DNA from: Opitutia bacterium ISCC 52
Lineage (GTDB): Bacteria > Verrucomicrobiota > Verrucomicrobiia > Opitutales > UBA2995
Direction of reading: 5' to 3'
DNA length: 64,000 nt
NCBI GenBank assembly: GCA_014529675.2
Contig: CP076040.1
Location: 4,173,894-4,237,893, forward strand
The position numbers and the translations under genes are program-made. The first letter of the stretch is position 1. Each line of letters starts with the position of its first letter. Of the stretch, positions 1-8,563 are shown piece by piece. A model generated the notes under the pieces. The model searched no databases, had not been told where the DNA came from, and worked only from the letters and a program-made list of their open reading frames with translations.

Positions 1-227
1 CCCCCGTATACAACCGCGTTGTTACCCGTGATTGCAATGAGGATAGAATTCTTCTCCAAACGTAGCGCGGTTTGGGTAATGGGTTTTTCAATGTCTACGC
101 CTGGTTCTTCTACAAACACAGTCGTGACGATAAAGAAAATTAACAGGATGAATACCATATCAATCATCGGTGAGATGTTGATATCGTTAAGATCCTCTGC
201 AGCGGCTATTGATTTACGTCCTTTCAT
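1..227 (-). CDS. ExbD/TolR-type biopolymer transport protein, set B (partial, 3' end outside window)
   Basis: Proton-channel partner of an ExbB-type motor in the inner membrane. About 75 residues are visible. A short cytoplasmic N-terminus precedes one membrane helix that carries the family's key aspartate in the motif [20 protein letters not shown], and the start of the periplasmic domain follows. The stop codon lies beyond the left edge. Its start is 4 nt after the stop of the ExbB gene at 232-870, so the two are translationally linked. It closely resembles the ExbD at 4703-5119 (same helix and a similar VEE..V linker), so the two are paralogues from the duplication of this locus. Confidence 0.9.
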   Translation of the reverse strand, partial: MKGRKSIAAAEDLNDINISPMIDMVFILLIFFIVTTVFVEEPGVDIEKPITQTALRLEKNSILIAITGNNAVVYG

Positions 228-231
228 GGAA

Positions 232-870
232 TTAGGCCTCCTGCGTTGATGGAGTTAAAGATCCGTTGGTTGTTTTTTGCGTTTTTTGCAGCATCAAACT
301 CTCTAATCTTACGAGAAAAGCGGAATATTGGTTTCGTTTTTTCTGGATCATGGAAACTAACAAGTATCCAGGAATCGCGATGATCAATCCCGTCTGGGTA
401 GTAATGAGAGCCTCTGAAATACCTTCAGCGACGAGATCAATGGTCTTACCGGATCCACTGGCGAGCCCCTTAAAGGTCGCCAACATACCAATAACAGTTC
501 CCAGCAGCCCCATGAGTGGCGAGACAGTCACGAGGATGTTTAAAAACATAAGGCGGGCATCTACAACGGGGAGTGAAGCACTCGAAATTTCTAAAAATCG
601 ATTCCGAATTTCGTCCGGGTCTCCTTGTCCCTCTTCTTTTACGTAGCTGATTACTTCTCCTACGTGGCCATGTCCTTGTTCAGGATCATCGATCCAAGTT
701 TCATAGGTAGCTTCAGTAATTTTATTATGATTACCTCGCATGAAGAAGAGAATCAACTCCATGGCGGAGAAGAAAATGATAAAGGCCAAGAAAACAAGCG
801 GAATCATGACCCAGCCACCGCTGAACCAGACTGCCGAAATTTCGTCAAATGTTACTCCGAGAACAAACAT
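232..870 (-). CDS. ExbB/TolQ/MotA-family proton channel protein, set B
   Basis: A 212-residue three-helix inner-membrane protein. ExbB pentamers around an ExbD dimer convert proton flow into work on a TonB partner. The first helix lies near residues 18-44. A cytoplasmic loop of about 80 residues follows. Then come the two conserved helices, with the family signature [19 protein letters not shown] and, after it, [23 protein letters not shown]. It sits 12 nt after the larger TtpC-like gene and 4 nt before exbD. It is the only short ExbB in this locus; set A has none. Confidence 0.9.
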   Translation of the reverse strand: MFVLGVTFDEISAVWFSGGWVMIPLVFLAFIIFFSAMELILFFMRGNHNKITEATYETWIDDPEQGHGHVGEVISYVKEEGQGDPDEIRNRFLEISSASLPVVDARLMFLNILVTVSPLMGLLGTVIGMLATFKGLASGSGKTIDLVAEGISEALITTQTGLIIAIPGYLLVSMIQKKRNQYSAFLVRLESLMLQKTQKTTNGSLTPSTQEA

Positions 871-882
871 GTTTTATGCCGA

Positions 883-2286
883 TTAGTTTTTGTGTGGTAA
901 GCCGTTCACAAGTCCAACGGCGGTGCGTTCCATACTCCCGAGAACACCCTTGGACATTCTGGAGAGAAGCGCATGAGCAATCAAAGTGGGTATCGCGATA
1001 ACCAAACCAAATTCGGTAGTGATCAAAGCTTCAGAAATACCCGATGAAAGTTGAGTCGCATCTCCAGTCCCGAAGATGGTGATCAACTTGAAAGTATTAA
1101 TCATACCCGTTACAGTTCCTAGCAGTCCAAGAAGCGGAGCGGTAGCAGCTGTAACAGCGATAAAAGGCAAGAAGCGCTCAAGTTTGGGCTGAGTGCTCAA
1201 CATTCTTTCGTAGAGAATCTCTTCAATAAGATCTTCATCTGAGTCAATGTGCTCCAAAGCAGCGACCAGCATATCACCAACAGGACCTTTAATGCCACGG
1301 GCATAGGCCAAAGCATCATCAGGGCGGTCGCTATTTAAATGCTCCAGGATAACCTCTAAATCTTTGATTTTGCCCTTCTTAACAGAAACAATCTCGAAGA
1401 CTTTGAAAATGGAGATTAAAAAGGCAGCCGCAGCAATGATGAGGATAGGCCACATGACCAAACCACCTTTTTTAATGTGCTCTGGAAGAGACTCCGTTAA
1501 GTTTCTAATGTCGAGTGCCTGGCCTAATTTGACATCCAAGAATAAGGTGCCTTGACCGGTTGTGGTTACATCCGCCATTTCCTTCTCAGGTGCAAAGGGC
1601 TTGGTAAGGATTTTTTCCAATTTTGCGCCGGCGATGTCATTACCAGCAGAGAGAGGGTTGATACTAACTAAACCAGAACTGCTTGCCGAATCGGAAAACA
1701 ATCCAATGGGACCTATAATAGCATAGTTTCCATCAATGATGGTTCCATCAGCCAGTTCGCATTTCCCTTGGAACTTGTATCCACCTACTGATTTAAACAA
1801 GCGATCAAACGAAGTATTAACAGCATCGATTTGAGCTTGGAAACGATCTAAAAGCGGAACTTCACGAACATCTTGAATCTCAATAGCACTGTCAGCCACT
1901 TCTTTATAAAGCTGAACTTCACCCACGTGAATATTCACTCCAATAAATTCCTTAATGTAGTTTCCGAGAGCAGTATGCAAGTAGTCGATCTGGGTCACTA
2001 GCTCCTCAGATCTCGTACCCATCTCGGCCTTCACACGGTTGGCACCGGACGCTTCTTCAACCACTTTGTCACGCTCGATTGTCAATTCGATCTTTTGGTC
2101 TTCCAGATTGTTGATCTCTTTTGCCAATGGAATCTTCCCAGCAGCAATGTCATTTCTTAGCTGGGTCAATTCGGTAAGTGCTCGTTCCAAGTCACCGGCT
2201 GTCGTATTGGCAGCGGTGGTGGCACGATCTTGGGCTGAGAGCGTGAATAGCGGTATCAGCAGACTGATAATAAGAAGCTTTTTCAT
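883..2286 (-). CDS. TtpC-like MotA/TolQ/ExbB protein with periplasmic coiled-coil extension, set B
   Basis: Large ExbB-family protein of 467 residues. A signal-type helix (MKKLLIISLLIPLFTLSAQ) leads a long periplasmic part rich in coiled coil (about residues 30-125). A beta-rich segment follows, then the first conserved membrane helix near 275-300. The ExbB signature helices come last, with APLLGLLGTVTGMINTFKL and SEALITTEFGLVIAIPTLI. In vibrios, TtpC is the accessory ExbB-like subunit of the TonB2 system, and the upstream DUF3450 gene matches that arrangement. The start at 2286 gives a clean signal sequence. An in-frame ATG at 2310 would add eight residues. Neither has a clear ribosome binding site. 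The C-terminal 170 residues are nearly identical in pattern to 5153-6529. Confidence 0.85.
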   Translation of the reverse strand: MKKLLIISLLIPLFTLSAQDRATTAANTTAGDLERALTELTQLRNDIAAGKIPLAKEINNLEDQKIELTIERDKVVEEASGANRVKAEMGTRSEELVTQIDYLHTALGNYIKEFIGVNIHVGEVQLYKEVADSAIEIQDVREVPLLDRFQAQIDAVNTSFDRLFKSVGGYKFQGKCELADGTIIDGNYAIIGPIGLFSDSASSSGLVSINPLSAGNDIAGAKLEKILTKPFAPEKEMADVTTTGQGTLFLDVKLGQALDIRNLTESLPEHIKKGGLVMWPILIIAAAAFLISIFKVFEIVSVKKGKIKDLEVILEHLNSDRPDDALAYARGIKGPVGDMLVAALEHIDSDEDLIEEILYERMLSTQPKLERFLPFIAVTAATAPLLGLLGTVTGMINTFKLITIFGTGDATQLSSGISEALITTEFGLVIAIPTLIAHALLSRMSKGVLGSMERTAVGLVNGLPHKN

Positions 2287-2333
2287 AGAAAGTATTGTTT
2301 TGGAAGTCATTTTTATTCGCCGACTGGGTAGTT

Positions 2334-3116
2334 CTATTCTTGCAGGGATACTGGAACACTAACGAAAAGAGCTGGCTTGCGATTATCCGCCACAAGAATG
2401 GCATCGTTCACTGCCTGAGCAATTTCTGGTCTTTCGATCCATTCCCAGCCTTTACCAACAACGGGATACCCATAACCGGCAGTGGTCATGGCTTCATCAG
2501 AAAAATAAGCTTGTCCGAAGCCTATGTATAGAGTTCGCACCTCAACTGTTTCTCCATTTGCTTCCCGGAGTTCACTACTCAGATTGATCGTTTTATTGAA
2601 GTACTCGACGTTCCTCAATATGGAGAGCACGTTCTGAATGCGTTCTTCTAGAGGTATTTCAACAATTCTGTCCAACGTTGGATCTGGGATGCGGCGCATT
2701 TGCGTAGCCACTTTTTCTATAAATACGGCAGGGAAAACGGAGGATAACTCGATCAACTTAGCTTCAAAGACTGGAACAGCCTTCTCAACGATGGCAATGG
2801 CAGCTTCGTATTCAGTAATTTCAGCTGATAGTTTTTTCTCATTGTCGCCTTGTGAGGAAATATCCTCACGAGCAACAGCGATGGCAGACGTGAGAGATTC
2901 AATCTCTGCCTTCATGAAATCAATACTCTCGTTGAGCGTTTTCTCTTCAGCCATCCATTCGGTTCTCTCCTCAGCAATAATCTGACGAGTTTCAACCCAC
3001 TGCTTTAAGGTTACACGCGCGTTCTCGAGTTCTTCTGCCCCTTGAACTCCGGCCCAGCTACCTAAGAGCGTAATGATCGCGAACAATGGGATTTTAAATT
3101 TTTTAGTGGTGGTCAT
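2334..3116 (-). CDS. DUF3450-family periplasmic coiled-coil protein, set B
   Basis: A 260-residue exported protein. It has an N-terminal signal peptide (hydrophobic to about residue 26, ending GVQGAEE), then a coiled coil over roughly residues 27-120, and a C-terminal domain with the DUF3450 pattern (YIGFGQAYFSDE, then AGYGYP and W.WIERPEI). DUF3450 genes sit directly upstream of ttpC in vibrio TonB2 clusters, as here (gap 47 nt to the TtpC-like start). Its molecular role is not established; a periplasmic partner of the TtpC coiled coil is an inference. It is the paralogue of 6572-7336. Confidence 0.8.
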   Translation of the reverse strand: MTTTKKFKIPLFAIITLLGSWAGVQGAEELENARVTLKQWVETRQIIAEERTEWMAEEKTLNESIDFMKAEIESLTSAIAVAREDISSQGDNEKKLSAEITEYEAAIAIVEKAVPVFEAKLIELSSVFPAVFIEKVATQMRRIPDPTLDRIVEIPLEERIQNVLSILRNVEYFNKTINLSSELREANGETVEVRTLYIGFGQAYFSDEAMTTAGYGYPVVGKGWEWIERPEIAQAVNDAILVADNRKPALFVSVPVSLQE

Positions 3117-3167
3117 TTCTGTGTTTTCCGGGGAAATGGGTTAATACGTAAGGATCGAAAGTAGAAT

Positions 3168-4556
3168 TTAATTAGCGACAGCGCGATAAACATTTCGGGC
3201 AGCGACGAGGTATTCTTCTACTTCGTCTCTTGGATCAATGTTTTGAGCACGCTCCAAAGCACGGATGGATTCGCGGTATTTTTCGTGGGCCATCAGCGCC
3301 TTACCGTAATGGTAAAGAGCCTTGGATTCATAAATGCTGATGCTTTGAGCTCTTTCGTAGAGAAACTCAGCTTTTTCAAAGTCACCGGCCGAAGAATAGT
3401 AATCTGCTAGAAGTATAAGCACTTCTCCATCCAATGGATTTTCAGCCGCCATCTCTTCCAAAGTGGGAATGATGGCGGCAGTAGCCTGCCCCGATTCAGC
3501 CTGAATCTTCGCTTGTAGTTTCCTTACTTCGAAAGACTGTTTGCTATCCAGACTATTGCCGTAGGTCTTTTGAATCTCAGTTAGTACCTCATTGGCAGCA
3601 TCAGTGAACCCTGCTTCAATGAGGGTAGCCGCTGCATCAAGAGGCTTCTCTACATTGAGACGTCCTTGTTTAGAAATAGCATCTTTGTAAGCTCCTAAGG
3701 CTGCTTCAACAAAGTCATTTTCAACATAGATGTCTCCTAAAGCGACCAGGTTTTCTGCTGAAATTTGTCCCAAGCGACGAAGCACTTCATAATTAGAAGC
3801 AGCGGAAAGATTGTCTCCTAGCCCCATGTAGGCATCTGCCTGGAGTCGCCAGTATTCAGCTTGCTCAGGAGCACCTTCGATCAAGCGGTCAAAAAGTCCA
3901 ACCGCATCCTGAAATTTACGCTGATGAAGAATACTTCTAGCGAGTCCGTATTCCCAATCTTCGTTTTCCACTTCATAGATTAAAGCAGAGCGGTAGGATG
4001 TTTCGGCTGCAATATACTGTTCCTTCTCAAAAAAGAGATACGCAAGGATCGCATAAATGTTCTTATCTACAGCGCCCAGTTTCACCGCTTGTGTGAAGTG
4101 GACGAGCGTCTTATCCAAGTTGCCCAACTGGAAATAGAGAAAACCGATATTCTCATGCGCACGGAGGAAATCCTTATGCTTCTTTATGGCATTTTCGTAG
4201 CTCTGAACCGCCTGTTGCAGTTGTCCGTCCTGATAATACATGTTTGCCAGTATCATATCAAACGAGGCGCCGGAATCGGGCAATTGAGTCTTTTCAACCA
4301 ACATTGCTTTTGCGGCAGCTCGATCAGTTTGCAGAACTAACAACAGTTCTTCTTCGATGTAAGTCTTGTCTACCGGAGACACGCGAGGCTCTATGGTTAT
4401 CCGTGGAGCATAGGTTCCAATGAAACGATCGACAAAGTCAGGGTTGTTCCACGGATTGGACTCCGGCACCTGGGCATCGGTGAATGAGAATCCGAGGGCA
4501 CTAAACGCAACCAGAAGGATCGAGAATGGTTTGGATTTTTTAATTTGGCGTAACAT
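3168..4556 (-). CDS. Exported TPR-repeat protein of the TonB2-type locus
   Basis: A 462-residue protein with a signal peptide (hydrophobic stretch about residues 10-28, SILLVAFSALGFSFTDA) and many tetratricopeptide repeats. Clear examples have the pattern A..NIGFLYFQLGNLDKTLVHFTQA and A.LYHYGKALMAHEKYRESIRALE. TPR proteins close the TonB2-type clusters of vibrios and are needed there for uptake by a proposed protein-protein role. It follows a degraded tonB fragment and precedes the set B DUF3450 gene by 51 nt, so it may serve both sets. No enzymatic motif is visible. Confidence 0.8.
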   Translation of the reverse strand: MLRQIKKSKPFSILLVAFSALGFSFTDAQVPESNPWNNPDFVDRFIGTYAPRITIEPRVSPVDKTYIEEELLLVLQTDRAAAKAMLVEKTQLPDSGASFDMILANMYYQDGQLQQAVQSYENAIKKHKDFLRAHENIGFLYFQLGNLDKTLVHFTQAVKLGAVDKNIYAILAYLFFEKEQYIAAETSYRSALIYEVENEDWEYGLARSILHQRKFQDAVGLFDRLIEGAPEQAEYWRLQADAYMGLGDNLSAASNYEVLRRLGQISAENLVALGDIYVENDFVEAALGAYKDAISKQGRLNVEKPLDAAATLIEAGFTDAANEVLTEIQKTYGNSLDSKQSFEVRKLQAKIQAESGQATAAIIPTLEEMAAENPLDGEVLILLADYYSSAGDFEKAEFLYERAQSISIYESKALYHYGKALMAHEKYRESIRALERAQNIDPRDEVEEYLVAARNVYRAVAN

Positions 4557-4568
4557 GTGAACTAAGAG

Positions 4569-4702
4569 TTATCGTCTTGTAGATAAAGAGAGCGGAATAT
4601 GAACCCGAGCTTCACGGCCTTGCTGGCACGCACTCTGGATTTTGATTTCCATTGGTTAGTAGCTTCGAGAGCTGATTTTGTGAAATATTGAGCATAGAGG
4701 AT
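4569..4702 (-). pseudogene. Fossil of a TonB C-terminal domain with a frameshift
   Basis: The gap between exbD (stop 4703-4705) and the TPR gene (start 4556) is not empty. Read on the minus strand directly after the exbD stop, one frame gives a segment ending YFTKSALEATNQWK, which matches the F.+aALEA..+W+ core of TonB C-termini. The overlapping next frame gives IKIQSACQQGREARVHIPL and then SLSTRR and a stop at 4569-4571, matching the W.f.PA...G.p.+v.+.IP..f.l end of the same domain. Adding one A in the A-run at 4646-4648 joins both halves into one reading. Everything upstream of the last ~45 codons is gone. In TonB2-type operons tonB lies exactly here, between exbD and the TPR gene. Confidence 0.65.
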
Positions 4703-5119
4703 TTAGTCAGTGGCAGAAGAAAGGCTGATAATATCGGCTCCCCCTAAACGGGCTTCATCCATAACGCTGACAACGAGTCCAGCATTCGCGGCGTCTTGAG
4801 CCTCCACAACAACGGGAGCTTCAGGGTCAGCAGCGAGTACTTGACTCACTTTGGGGCGAACAGAGCCGAGGGCTACTTTTTCGCCGTTGTAGAAGATCTG
4901 ATTGTTTTTATCTACGCGAATGTTGACGGATTCCTTATCTTCGTCTTGTGGCTCGGGCTGGTCTACAGGATTAGGACGATCAACGCCAAATCCAGACTCC
5001 TCCACAAATACCGTCGTAACGATAAAGAAGATTAAGAGAATGAAAACCATATCAATCATCGGAGAGATGTTGATATCGTTATTGTCGTCGCCGCCTGAAA
5101 GTGATTTGCGATTTCTCAT
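4703..5119 (-). CDS. ExbD/TolR-type biopolymer transport protein, set A
   Basis: A complete ExbD of 138 residues. It has an acidic cytoplasmic N-terminus, a single membrane helix with the proton-relay aspartate ([20 protein letters not shown]), and a periplasmic domain with the usual V.V....I...G..V....V......P..PVVV pattern. It lies 33 nt downstream of the set A TtpC-like gene. No short ExbB gene intervenes, so the TtpC-like protein may be its only ExbB partner unless it shares the set B ExbB. The stop codon is followed in the same frame by the tonB fossil. Confidence 0.92.
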   Translation of the reverse strand: MRNRKSLSGGDDNNDINISPMIDMVFILLIFFIVTTVFVEESGFGVDRPNPVDQPEPQDEDKESVNIRVDKNNQIFYNGEKVALGSVRPKVSQVLAADPEAPVVVEAQDAANAGLVVSVMDEARLGGADIISLSSATD

Positions 5120-5152
5120 GTCTGTGGGAGAACGATTGAGCTGGTTTGCTTA

Positions 5153-6529
5153 TTATTTTCTGCCTGGCAAACCATTGATAAATCCAATCGCGGTTCGTTC
5201 CATACTACTAAGAACACCCTTGGATTTACGTGAGAGCAAGGCATGGAAAATCAGAGACGGAATCGCCACAATCAAACCGAATTGAGTAGTGATTAAAGCT
5301 TCTGAAATACCTGTTGATAGTGATTTTGCATCACCCGTTCCAAAAATGGTAATCAATTTAAAGGTGGTAATCATACCCATTACCGTTCCAAGCAGTCCTA
5401 AAAGAGGTGCAGTCGCAGCGGTAACAGCGATGAAAGGGAGGAAGCGTTCCAGCTTAGGTTGGGCTTCGATCATCTTTTCATAGAGGATTTCCTCTACATG
5501 ATCCTTGTCTTTGTGATGATTGTTAACGGCAGCCGTTAGAAGCGCTCCTACAGGACCTTTAATCTTCTGAGCATATCCTAAGGCTTCATCTTTATTTCCA
5601 TTGTTGAGTGCCTCGATAATGAAAGCCAAGTCCTGAGGACGAGCACGGCGAACACCAGAGATCTCTATAAATTTAAACAGGGCAATCAACAAGGCGATAC
5701 CGGCCATGGTGAGAATAGCGATCATTGCCTTACCACCCTTTTTTACGATCTCAACAAAGGTGTCTTTGGCCTCTTCGATCTGGACCGCGGCACCAAGCGT
5801 CATATCGTAGGGGAGAGATCCAGACCCATTAGAGGAGAACTCTGAAATCAATGGATCGTATAATTCGCCTACGCTACTAACTGAGGGCTGGGCTGAGCCG
5901 AACTCGCGAGAAGCGATACCAGCTACATTGTCTTCAGGGCGGGCGAAATAAACGATGGGGCCCACCATAGTGTATGTGCCTTCCTTAAGACGACCACCGG
6001 GAACAACCCCTTTACCTTGGAACTGGTGACCTCCAACCAAGTTTTCCAATCTACCTATGGCTTGCTCAACTACTTTCAATTGAGTGCTGAAACGATCTGA
6101 AGCAGATAAGTTAATATCTTCAGTAGTAAGTTTGGCGTTTCCAACGCTTTCAGCGTATATCTGGCTTTCACTGATATGAAGGCGATTGTCAAAAGAGCGG
6201 ATATACTCCCCCATCAAACTACTCATATAAGCGTTGGTGTCATCTAGCAAATCAACCTCATTACGGAGGGAGCCAAGATCACGGTCAGTGTTGTCGCGGC
6301 GACGTAAAATACGATCGCGATCAGCGCGGAGGGCGAATGCAGCGTCTTTAAGACGACTTTCTTCAGCCTGAAGCGGTTGGCGTTCAACAACGATTTGTTC
6401 CTTCAAGGCTTCTAACTGCTCAATTGAGGCGTTTAAGTTTGCTTTAACGGAGCCAGAGACCGAATCGAATGTTTGAGCTGAAGCAGCGGAGATCGCACTT
6501 AGCAATAGGATGGAAATTAGTTTTTTCAT
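5153..6529 (-). CDS. TtpC-like MotA/TolQ/ExbB protein with periplasmic coiled-coil extension, set A
   Basis: A 458-residue paralogue of 883-2286 with the same layout. A signal peptide (MKKLISILLLSAISAASAQ) is followed by a periplasmic coiled coil to about residue 115, a G(G/Y).(Q/K)FQGK motif near residue 170, a membrane helix near 265-290 and the ExbB signature helices ([38 protein letters not shown]). The last ~170 residues differ from set B at only scattered positions, while the periplasmic half has diverged much more. It follows DUF3450 set A by 42 nt. Expected role: ExbB-like channel subunit of a TonB2-type motor. Confidence 0.85.
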   Translation of the reverse strand: MKKLISILLLSAISAASAQTFDSVSGSVKANLNASIEQLEALKEQIVVERQPLQAEESRLKDAAFALRADRDRILRRRDNTDRDLGSLRNEVDLLDDTNAYMSSLMGEYIRSFDNRLHISESQIYAESVGNAKLTTEDINLSASDRFSTQLKVVEQAIGRLENLVGGHQFQGKGVVPGGRLKEGTYTMVGPIVYFARPEDNVAGIASREFGSAQPSVSSVGELYDPLISEFSSNGSGSLPYDMTLGAAVQIEEAKDTFVEIVKKGGKAMIAILTMAGIALLIALFKFIEISGVRRARPQDLAFIIEALNNGNKDEALGYAQKIKGPVGALLTAAVNNHHKDKDHVEEILYEKMIEAQPKLERFLPFIAVTAATAPLLGLLGTVMGMITTFKLITIFGTGDAKSLSTGISEALITTQFGLIVAIPSLIFHALLSRKSKGVLSSMERTAIGFINGLPGRK

Positions 6530-6571
6530 GCGGAAATAATTGTAGAGAATTGCTGAGTTCTTCTTGAAATA

Positions 6572-7336
6572 TTATTTAGCGGGTAAGACCACAAATTCAG
6601 CGGGGATTTCACTCTTAAATACACGAATGGCGCGGTCGACGTCTTCGAGGATGGTGGCATCTTCTGTCCAGGTCCACCCCTTCTCAATGTCAACCGTTCC
6701 GTATCCTGCCAGTCCTTGATCTCGGTTCGCATAATACGCACGACCAAGTCCGATGTAGATCACGTTTAAGCTAACCGTGCTACTACCGACTTTTCTGGCT
6801 TCGGTAAATACGTGGATTCCATTATTGAAAACCTCCATTTGGTCGAGAAGACCCACAATGTTTAGCATGCGCTCTCCCAAGCTAGCCCGAATCTCGCTTT
6901 CTGGCGTGTTCCGATCAGGAATGCGGTTGGTCAGACTTTCCAGGTCACTTTTCTTCTCCTGGGGGAGTGCATTGGCGAGCTTGGTTACGCGTTGTTCATA
7001 CCCACGAATAACAGTAGCTACTACTGCAGATGCTTCTTTAAGTTCCTCGATCTGCCCGTTCAAGCTGATCCGGTCCTTTTCGGCCTGCGTAGATTGCGCT
7101 TCCATCTCTTCAATCCCGACTTCCAAAAGCTCGATCTCGAGTTCTAGCAACTCGACAGCATCGAGTAAGGATTGCTTCTGGATGCGCCAACGCGATTGTT
7201 CATTGGCTATTTCCTGGCGGGACTGAACGAGTTCCTGGAAAATATTCCGAGTTTCTTCTAGTTTGGACTGCCCCCAGCTCAGGGTTGTGAGGCCTACTAG
7301 GGCAACTGATGCGATCGCAAGTAATCTCTTGGTCAT
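6572..7336 (-). CDS. DUF3450-family periplasmic coiled-coil protein, set A
   Basis: A 254-residue exported protein and first gene of the duplicated locus. The start at 7336 is chosen because it yields a good signal peptide (MTKRLLAIASVALVGLTTLS ending in WGQS). An upstream ATG at 7459 would prepend 41 residues with no signal-like character. A coiled coil spans about residues 25-110. The C-terminal DUF3450 pattern is present (YIGLGRAYYANRD, LAGYGTVDIEKGW). It is clearly related to 2334-3116. No Shine-Dalgarno site is visible; the promoter should lie in 7337-7500 but no convincing -35/-10 pair was found. Confidence 0.8.
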   Translation of the reverse strand: MTKRLLAIASVALVGLTTLSWGQSKLEETRNIFQELVQSRQEIANEQSRWRIQKQSLLDAVELLELEIELLEVGIEEMEAQSTQAEKDRISLNGQIEELKEASAVVATVIRGYEQRVTKLANALPQEKKSDLESLTNRIPDRNTPESEIRASLGERMLNIVGLLDQMEVFNNGIHVFTEARKVGSSTVSLNVIYIGLGRAYYANRDQGLAGYGTVDIEKGWTWTEDATILEDVDRAIRVFKSEIPAEFVVLPAK

Positions 7337-7813
7337 AAGAAGTGTCAAAAAGGTCGAAGTTAAGTAAAAACCGATTCGATGTATAGATTTTTTTAAATAA
7401 ATGTAAGAAAGAGAATTGAAGCTAGAAAAACGCCCGTTACTCAACGGTTTCAGACCCATTTGAATCGCCTAAGTGATTAGACGACCTTACCGAAAAATTT
7501 AAATTTGGAGTGTACTGATCCGATTCAATTGAATAACTGACATTAACGAGAAGAAAGAAAGGAATGGTTTTAGCAAGTATCATCTTTCATTGATTGGGAA
7601 TATAATGGCTTTCCCTGATGCAGAATCTGGGGGTTTCATTTCAGCAAGAATACAGCCACATTCTGAAATCATAAGGATTGTATGTATTTTTCTACTAAAC
7701 GTATCTACTGATCAAAATATTAACCCAAGGCTACTAATATAATAGTAAGCATTTGCCTGGCAGGAAATTCTAGTTACATTCTAGAGACAGAATTACCTGA
7801 TTCGATAATCCAT
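7337..7813. other. Non-coding divergent intergenic region
   Basis: This 477-nt AT-rich spacer separates the leftward DUF3450 gene from the rightward kdsB and holds no supported gene. Visible elements are a perfect 12-bp palindrome ATTCAATTGAAT near 7523, an AT palindrome AAATTTAAATTT near 7497, and two perfect TATAAT hexamers at 7601-7606 and 7738-7743 on the plus strand. Neither hexamer has a good -35 at 16-18 bp. The second lies 70 nt before kdsB and is the better candidate -10. Promoters for both genes must be here, so the assignment is tentative. Confidence 0.4.
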
Positions 7814-8563
7814 ATGACTCAAGATTCACAAACCGCCATTATCGTTCCCGCTCGACTGGCAAGCACTCGCTTTCCCCAAAAGCTGCTCCATCAAATTAAA
7901 GGTAAGAGCCTATTGATTCATGTAGCAGAGAGGATCCGATCAGAGATTCCTGAATTTCCATTGATTTTCGCAGTTGATGACGAACGCCTGCAGAAAGAAC
8001 TGAGCCAGGCGGGATTTGAAAGCTTAATGACTTCCAATACCCACACCAGCGGAACAGACAGGCTCGCAGAGGCGAATAGAATGGTGGGGGCCAAATACGT
8101 AATTAATATACAAGGCGATGAACCGCTGGTCACTGCCGATCAAATTCGGAAGTTAGCTTCAAAAGTTCAAGGCGGTGCCACGATGGCCACTCTAGCTACC
8201 GTGTTTCTTAAGCCAGAAGATTTTAAAGACCCCAATCAGGTGAAGGTTGTCATTGGTAAGGACCAGAATGCCCTCTATTTTTCAAGAGCCCCTCTACCCT
8301 ACTTTAGAGATGAGGACGGTTCTCCTTCAGAAGACAGCCTGGCTCACCACCTCTGTTACCTACATCTCGGAATGTATGCGTATGAGGCGGAATTCCTGGA
8401 AACATTTGCAGCTCTTCCGCCAGGGCGCTTGGAACAGCTAGAAAAGTTAGAACAACTTAGGGTACTGGAAAACGGCTACCCGATTGCAGTAGGTATGACC
8501 TCCGATCCGTCGGTGGGCGTCGATACCCTAGAAGATGCAGAACGTTTTGGTGCTCTTATCTAA
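7814..8563 (+). CDS. kdsB: 3-deoxy-manno-octulosonate cytidylyltransferase (CMP-Kdo synthetase)
   Basis: Cytoplasmic enzyme that activates Kdo with CTP to CMP-Kdo for the inner core of lipopolysaccharide. At 249 residues it has the normal family length. The nucleotide-binding start [17 protein letters not shown] carries the expected P.R..S.R.P.K motif at residues 11-24. NIQGDEPLV (about residues 97-105) gives the catalytic/metal aspartate. The late motif [15 protein letters not shown] also fits. It stands alone on the plus strand and converges with carA, overlapping it tail to tail by 4 nt. Its presence indicates an LPS-bearing outer membrane. Confidence 0.95.
   Translation: MTQDSQTAIIVPARLASTRFPQKLLHQIKGKSLLIHVAERIRSEIPEFPLIFAVDDERLQKELSQAGFESLMTSNTHTSGTDRLAEANRMVGAKYVINIQGDEPLVTADQIRKLASKVQGGATMATLATVFLKPEDFKDPNQVKVVIGKDQNALYFSRAPLPYFRDEDGSPSEDSLAHHLCYLHLGMYAYEAEFLETFAALPPGRLEQLEKLEQLRVLENGYPIAVGMTSDPSVGVDTLEDAERFGALI

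Noticed and set aside
6526-6747. Small minus-strand frame overlapping DUF3450 set A
   Set aside because: Alternate-frame shadow of the DUF3450 C-terminus, with no signal, domain or start context.
7601-7606. TATAAT as the kdsB -10 box
   Set aside because: No -35 at 16-18 bp, and over 200 nt from the start codon; the hexamer at 7738 is nearer, though also weak.
8560-8563. kdsB and carA overlap as a sign of truncation
   Set aside because: Both have normal length and C-termini; this is a 4-nt tail-to-tail overlap.
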